Under the pieces are notes generated by a model. It was not told the origin of the DNA. It did not search any database and saw only the letters and a list, made by a program, of their open reading frames with translations. This document shows, piece by piece, positions 60,010-64,000 of a stretch of 64,000 nt of DNA. The stretch is from an uncultured Burkholderiales bacterium (GTDB lineage Bacteria > Pseudomonadota > Gammaproteobacteria > Burkholderiales > Burkholderiaceae_C), in the NCBI GenBank assembly GCA_943908475.1, contig CALTTG010000015.1, positions 11,139-75,138 on the forward strand, written 5' to 3'. The translations under genes were made by a program, and so were the position numbers. The first letter of the stretch is position 1; each line of letters starts with the position of its first letter.

Positions 60010-60825
60010 TCAGGGCGCCGCGCGTCGGCGTTTCTTGCGATGCTGCTGCGACCCCACCAGCCGGTCGAACCATGGCACCGGCAGGGCCCTGAGCACGCGG
60101 TACACCACGCCCATCTGCCAGGGAATGATCGGGAACTTCTCTCCACGCTCGATGGCCTTCACGGCCCGCATGGCAAAGGCCTCGGGGCTCATCAGGAAGG
60201 GCATGGGGTAGTCGTTCTCTTGGGTCAGGGGGGTGTCGACATACCCGGGGGTGAGGGTCACCACCTTCACCCCATGCGGGGCCAACTCGCCCCGCAGGGT
60301 TTCACACATGGCCACCACCGCGGCCTTGCTGCCACAGTAACCCGCGTGGCCCGGCAACCCGCGTGACGCGGCCACACTGGCCACACCGACCAGCGTGCCC
60401 GAGCCTCGGGCCACCATGGGCGCGATGAACGGCTGGAAGGTCCCGGCCATGGCCAGCACATTGGTCTCGTACAGGTCGCGCAGCACCGACAGGTCCTCGG
60501 CCAACGACAGGTCGACCCCCACGCTGATGCCCGCGTTGGCCACGACCACGTCAGGCACGCCTTGGTCGGCCAAGCATTGACGAGCCACCGCGCTGAGTTC
60601 GGCCGGCTGGCGCACATCGGCACCATAGACGGTGGCGACCTCGGCGGACCAGCCCTGCGCCGCGACCCATTCGCGCAAGTCACCTTCGCGCCGGGCCACC
60701 AAGACCACCCGCCAGCCGCGAGCCACCCACTGGGTGGCCAGCGCCTGACCAATGCCACTGGATGCGCCGGTGATGAACACCAACGGGCGAGGCGCGCTCG
60801 TCGCAGCGCTCAGCACAGGGGTCAA
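60010..60825 (-). CDS. SDR family oxidoreductase
   Basis: 271 residues from a TTG start at 60825, chosen because AGGAG lies 7 bases upstream and the TTG overlaps the lptC stop by four bases (TTGA); GTG at 60816 is the alternative. The much longer frame to 61362 lies antiparallel within lptC. Classical SDR: cofactor loop TGASSGIGQALA, VVANAGISVG (NAG), catalytic Ser in GTLVGVASVAAS, and YCGSKAAVV (Y-x3-K). LTPGYVDTPLT follows. It reduces or oxidises an unknown carbonyl or alcohol substrate with NAD(P)H. Its coupling to lptC is unusual. Confidence 0.9.
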   Translation of the reverse strand: MTPVLSAATSAPRPLVFITGASSGIGQALATQWVARGWRVVLVARREGDLREWVAAQGWSAEVATVYGADVRQPAELSAVARQCLADQGVPDVVVANAGISVGVDLSLAEDLSVLRDLYETNVLAMAGTFQPFIAPMVARGSGTLVGVASVAASRGLPGHAGYCGSKAAVVAMCETLRGELAPHGVKVVTLTPGYVDTPLTQENDYPMPFLMSPEAFAMRAVKAIERGEKFPIIPWQMGVVYRVLRALPVPWFDRLVGSQQHRKKRRRAAP

Positions 60826-61454
60826 GGTCGCGCTCCTGGCGCCGCCGCCTGAACCGATCCCGACAGGCGACCCTGCACGCGGCCGCCCAAGAGGGTGACC
60901 CCTTCCCGAGACTCGTGGCGCAAGCTGCTGCCTCGCAGCACCCCGTCGTCGTTGCGGAGCACCACCGGGGCATCCGACGTCAGCACCCGGCTGTCCACCT
61001 CGATCTGCAAGCGTTCGCCCTCGAAGTGCAAGGGCCCTCCCCGCGCCGATGTGCCCCGCACTTCGACCTGGGCCTGGCCGAGCAGGCGAACCACCCCCGC
61101 CTGGCCCAGGTATTCGCCCTGCGCCGCCTGAGCTCGCACGTGCTGTCCTTGCGCGTCCAAGCCCACGAACTCGGGGCGCGTCACCGCCAGGTGATCGCCC
61201 TCGGGCACGTGCACCATGCGCTCGCCGCGCAACACCGAGGTCCGCACCCCTTGGGCGTCGAAGCGCTCGACCTCTGCCCGCTCCATGACATGGTCCGGCA
61301 CGGTGGCGGCCACCTTGCCGCGCAACGGTCCCTCCTGATCGGCGGACGATTGCACCAGCCACCAGCTGTAACCCGCCAGCGCCCCCACCGCCACCAAGGG
61401 CGCCAGGCGCTGTGCCAGGTCCATGCCGGAGGCGAGCAACTTAGGCAGCTTCAC
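60822..61454 (-). CDS. lptC: LPS export ABC transporter periplasmic protein LptC
   Basis: 210 residues from a GTG start at 61454, which overlaps the kdsC stop by four bases (GTGA). One membrane anchor near residue 20 (LVAVGALAGYSWWLV) and a periplasmic beta-jellyroll with HVMERAEVERFDAQGVRTSVLRGERMVHVP and RPEFVGLDAQGQHVRAQAAQGEYLGQAGVVRLLGQAQVEV. LptC passes LPS from LptBFG to LptA. Unlike the common order kdsD-kdsC-lptC-lptA-lptB, no lptA follows here: the next gene is an SDR. Confidence 0.9.
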   Translation of the reverse strand: MKLPKLLASGMDLAQRLAPLVAVGALAGYSWWLVQSSADQEGPLRGKVAATVPDHVMERAEVERFDAQGVRTSVLRGERMVHVPEGDHLAVTRPEFVGLDAQGQHVRAQAAQGEYLGQAGVVRLLGQAQVEVRGTSARGGPLHFEGERLQIEVDSRVLTSDAPVVLRNDDGVLRGSSLRHESREGVTLLGGRVQGRLSGSVQAAAPGARP

Positions 61455-62038
61455 GGGCGCGCCCCGTCGGTGTTGGTGTCCAGGGTGGTGAGGTGGCCCC
61501 GCAGCAGGCGTTCGTAGGCGCCATGGGCCGTCAGCATCAGGTCGCACGCTTCCCGGGCCGCACCCTGCCCGCCGCACAGGCGCGTGACGTGGTGGGCCAC
61601 CGCCCGCACTTCGGCGTGGGCATTGAGCGGCGCCAGGGCCAGCCCCGCACGCAGCAGCAGGGGCAGGTCGGGCCAATCGTCGCCCATGGCGGCCATCTCG
61701 TGCCATTGCAGGCCCAACTCGGCCATCAGCGGCTCGGCCGCGGCCAACTTGTCATGGGCCCCAAACACCGCGTGCTGCAGGCCCAGGTCTTTCAGGCGAC
61801 GCCGCACCGCGGGCGAATCACGCCCCGTGATGACGATGGGCGTGATGCCGCCTTGCGCCAGCAGCTTCAGGCCATGGCCATCCAGGGCGTTGAAAGCCTT
61901 GAGGGTTTCGCCCGCTTCGCTGATGAAGAGGCTGGCGTCCGTGAGCACGCCATCGACATCAAAAATGCACGCCCGAATGCCCCGGGCTGCAGCCAACGAG
62001 GCCTCGTCAAACCGAAGGGCAGGTTGAAGTTCACGCAT
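61451..62038 (-). CDS. kdsC: 3-deoxy-D-manno-octulosonate 8-phosphate phosphatase KdsC
   Basis: 195 residues. HAD class IIIA: ACIFDVDGVLTDASLFI (motif I, Asp nucleophile), VITGRDSPAVRRRLKDLG (motif II) and MAAMGDDWPDLPLLLRAGL (motif IV). Usual length for KdsC (about 180-195). It dephosphorylates KDO-8-phosphate in the cytoplasm for lipid A core biosynthesis. Three bases separate it from the kdsD stop, so both are in one operon with lptC. Confidence 0.95.
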   Translation of the reverse strand: MRELQPALRFDEASLAAARGIRACIFDVDGVLTDASLFISEAGETLKAFNALDGHGLKLLAQGGITPIVITGRDSPAVRRRLKDLGLQHAVFGAHDKLAAAEPLMAELGLQWHEMAAMGDDWPDLPLLLRAGLALAPLNAHAEVRAVAHHVTRLCGGQGAAREACDLMLTAHGAYERLLRGHLTTLDTNTDGARP

Positions 62039-62041
62039 GGC

Positions 62042-63043
62042 TCAGATCACTTTCGCGCGCATCAGGTCGTTGGTGTTGAGTGCACCGACCAACTGGCCCT
62101 GTCCGTCCACCACCAGCACGGTGGTGATGCGGCGCGCCTCCATCAAGGCCACCGCTTCGGCGGCCAACAATTCGTCCCCGATGGTGGCGGGCGACGGCGT
62201 CATCACCTGCGCCGCAGTGGTCTGGCGCAGGTCGAGACCGGCCTCGATCTTGCGGCGCAGATCACCGTCGGTGAAGATGCCCAACACCCGTCGCTGCGCG
62301 TCGACGATGGCCGCTGCCCCCAAACCCTTGGCACTCATCTCGCGCATGAGGTCGCTGAAGGCCGTGTCCGGCGCCACGGCGGGCACCGCCGCGCCCGAGC
62401 GCATCACATCGCGCACGTGGGTCAGCAGGCGCCGGCCCAGCGAGCCGCCCGGGTGAGAGCGCGCGAAGTCCTCCGGCTTGAAGCCGCGGGACTCCAGCAA
62501 GACCACGGCCAAGGCGTCGCCCAGGGCCAGCTGGGCCGTGGTGCTCGCGGTGGGCGCCAGGTTCAGCGGGCAGGCTTCGACGGCCACGGCGCTGTCGAGC
62601 ACCACATCGGCGTGTCGCGCCAGGCTGGACTCGGCCCGGCCCGTGATGGCCACCAGGGGCACGCCTTGGCGCTTGAGCACCGGCAGCAAGCCTGTCAGCT
62701 CTTCGCTTTCGCCGGAGTTCGACAGCGCCAGCACCACATCGCCCGGCGTGACCATGCCCAAGTCACCATGGTGCGCTTCGGCGGGGTGCACAAACATGGC
62801 GGGCGTGCCGGTGGAGGCCAAGGTGGCGGCGATCTTTCGGCCCACGTGGCCGCTCTTGCCCATGCCCATGACCACCACCCGGCCCCGGCAGGCCAGGATG
62901 CAGTGCACGGCCTTGACAAAGGCCTGGCCAGATGGGCCACTCAACCGCTCGCGCATGTCCAGCAAGGCCTGGGCCTCGATTTGCAACGCTTGCCGAGCCT
63001 GGGACAACAACAAGTCCGCGCTCAGTGCCTCAAAGTTCGCCAT
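62042..63043 (-). CDS. kdsD: D-arabinose 5-phosphate isomerase KdsD (KpsF/GutQ family)
   Basis: 333 residues. SIS domain with VVVMGMGKSGHVGRKIAATLASTGTPA and VLALSNSGESEELTGLLPVL, LNLAPTASTTAQLALGDALAVVLLESRGF; then two CBS domains (about 210-330: HVRDVMRSGAAVPAVAPDTAFSDLM and AAQVMTPSPATIGDELLAAEAVALME). It converts ribulose-5-phosphate to arabinose-5-phosphate, the first committed step to KDO. First gene of the kdsD-kdsC-lptC-SDR operon, divergent from the antiporter across 44 bases. Confidence 0.95.
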   Translation of the reverse strand: MANFEALSADLLLSQARQALQIEAQALLDMRERLSGPSGQAFVKAVHCILACRGRVVVMGMGKSGHVGRKIAATLASTGTPAMFVHPAEAHHGDLGMVTPGDVVLALSNSGESEELTGLLPVLKRQGVPLVAITGRAESSLARHADVVLDSAVAVEACPLNLAPTASTTAQLALGDALAVVLLESRGFKPEDFARSHPGGSLGRRLLTHVRDVMRSGAAVPAVAPDTAFSDLMREMSAKGLGAAAIVDAQRRVLGIFTDGDLRRKIEAGLDLRQTTAAQVMTPSPATIGDELLAAEAVALMEARRITTVLVVDGQGQLVGALNTNDLMRAKVI

Positions 63044-63087
63044 GAAAGGAAATCCACACAGTAGGATCAGGGGATTCTAGGGACAAC

Positions 63088-64000
63088 ATGGCTTCCACGC
63101 TCGATCTCACGCTCTTGTACTTGCTTGCCGCCGTGTTCGGCGTGGTGGTGTGCCGCTTTCTGAAACTGCCCCCCATGCTGGGCTACCTGGGCGTGGGCGT
63201 GATCATCGGCCCCAACGCCTTGGCGCTGGCCAAGGACTCGGCGGGCGTGAACCACCTGGCCGAATTCGGTGTGGTCTTCCTGATGTTCGTGATCGGCTTG
63301 GAATTCAACCTGCCCAAGCTCAAGAGCATGAAGTCGCTGGTGTTTGGCCTGGGCTCCAGCCAGGTGCTGCTCACGATGGCCGCCACGGTGGCCGGCTACT
63401 TCGGCCTGGCCTGGCTGATGGACTGGCAAGGCCTGGACGCCAACCACCCCAACGGCCTGCTGGGCTGGGGGCTGAGCTGGCCCAGCGCCATCGCCCTGGG
63501 CGGCGCCTTGGCCATGAGCTCCACCGCCATCGTGGTCAAGATGATGGCCGAGCGCATCGAGCTCGACTCGGAGCACGGCCGGCGTGTCATGGGCATCTTG
63601 CTGTTCCAAGACTTGGCCGTGGTGCCGCTGCTGGTGCTCATTCCCACCTTGGGACAAGGTGCCGCCGACCTGACGCAGTCTTTGCTGTTGGCCACGGTCA
63701 AAGCGGCGGCGCTGCTGGGGCTGCTGCTGGCCGGTGGCCAAAAGGTGATGCACTGGTGGCTCACCCTGGTGGCCCGCCGCAAAAGCGAAGAGCTGTTCAT
63801 GCTCAACCTGCTGCTGGTCACGCTGGGCCTGGCCTGGCTGACCGAGCACTTTGGCCTGTCGCTGGCCCTGGGCGCGTTCGTGGCGGGCATGCTGGTGGCC
63901 GAAACCGAATACAAGCACCAGGTGGAAACCGACATCCGGCCCTTTCACGACGTGCTGCTGGGCCTGTTCTTCATCACCATCGGCATGAAGCTCGACTGGC
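63088..64000 (+). CDS. Kef-type monovalent cation:proton antiporter, N-terminal part
   Basis: 304 residues from the ATG at 63088 to the window end with no stop, so the gene continues. Opens MASTLDLTLLYLLAAVFGVVV then PPMLGYLGVGVIIGPNAL, GVVFLMFVIGLEFNLPKL, GGALAMSSTAIVVKMMAE, MGILLFQDLAVVPLLVL and LGAFVAGMLVAETEYKHQVETDIRPFHDVLLGLFFITIGMKLD, the CPA2 (KefB/KefC) membrane domain. The RCK/TrkA-N domain expected after it is out of sight, so KefB and KefC or a related form cannot be told apart. Usual neighbour of the kds genes. Confidence 0.92.
   Translation, partial: MASTLDLTLLYLLAAVFGVVVCRFLKLPPMLGYLGVGVIIGPNALALAKDSAGVNHLAEFGVVFLMFVIGLEFNLPKLKSMKSLVFGLGSSQVLLTMAATVAGYFGLAWLMDWQGLDANHPNGLLGWGLSWPSAIALGGALAMSSTAIVVKMMAERIELDSEHGRRVMGILLFQDLAVVPLLVLIPTLGQGAADLTQSLLLATVKAAALLGLLLAGGQKVMHWWLTLVARRKSEELFMLNLLLVTLGLAWLTEHFGLSLALGAFVAGMLVAETEYKHQVETDIRPFHDVLLGLFFITIGMKLDW

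Noticed and set aside
61493..63064. Plus-strand open frame of 523 codons
   Set aside because: Antisense to kdsC and kdsD, which show full catalytic motifs.
1..64000. CRISPR arrays, tRNA or rRNA genes, insertion sequences
   Set aside because: Looked for regularly spaced repeats, tRNA T-arm-like sequence, and transposase-like proteins; found none. The only recombinase is XerC, which is housekeeping.

Overview
The window reads as chromosome of a GC-rich betaproteobacterium, most likely Burkholderiales (Sphaerotilaceae/Comamonadaceae-like). The reasons are an EpsF/EpsG/EpsI/exosortase-B exopolysaccharide locus, six PEP-CTERM proteins, an mnmG-rsmG-parA-parB neighbourhood with two perfect parS sites, and a kdsD-kdsC-lptC block. 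I assigned no species. No rRNA, tRNA, CRISPR array or insertion sequence was recognised.

Layout. 1-15.2 kb is an exopolysaccharide (EPS) locus. One minus-strand operon runs xrtB-epsF-epsG-gmd-epsI-flippase-GT-GT4-polymerase (15152 down to 5388). A second minus-strand run of three glycosyltransferases (2500 down to beyond base 1) lies further left. Between them, on the plus strand, sit a secreted heparinase-like polysaccharide lyase and a decayed hydrolase-like pseudogene that the plain ORF view misses. This glycosyltransferase half is visibly more AT-rich than the rest. 15.3-20.2 kb holds a DUF1501/DUF1800 pair of secreted proteins, xerC and a small PEP-CTERM protein. 20.3-38.3 kb is a signalling region: three hybrid histidine kinases (one with a CheR methyltransferase domain), an AraC regulator, an HDOD protein, a diguanylate cyclase, three tandem related PEP-CTERM proteins, a cytochrome b561-YceI-YceI operon and a flavin reductase. 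38.4-48.6 kb is the origin-type cluster mnmG-rsmG...parA...parB, broken up by unrelated genes on the opposite strand. 48.9-58.7 kb is an accessory surface-protein and two-component region: a sensor kinase, a NarL-type regulator, PEP-CTERM proteins, a large lipoprotein and a kinase-less copy of the sensor. 58.9-64 kb has an RRM protein, a small secreted protein, an SDR enzyme, lptC-kdsC-kdsD and the start of a Kef-type antiporter.

How it fits together. XrtB, helped by EpsI, should process the PEP-CTERM proteins at the inner membrane while the eps operon builds the polysaccharide they associate with. Sigma-54-type -24/-12 elements lie before xrtB and before two PEP-CTERM transcription units, suggesting joint control. 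The most novel-looking part is 49.8-57.7 kb: a multi-membrane-span sensor kinase, a response regulator, three copies of CATCCC-N8-GGGATG in the promoters flanking the regulator gene, and a paralogue of the sensor that ends exactly where the kinase domain should begin.
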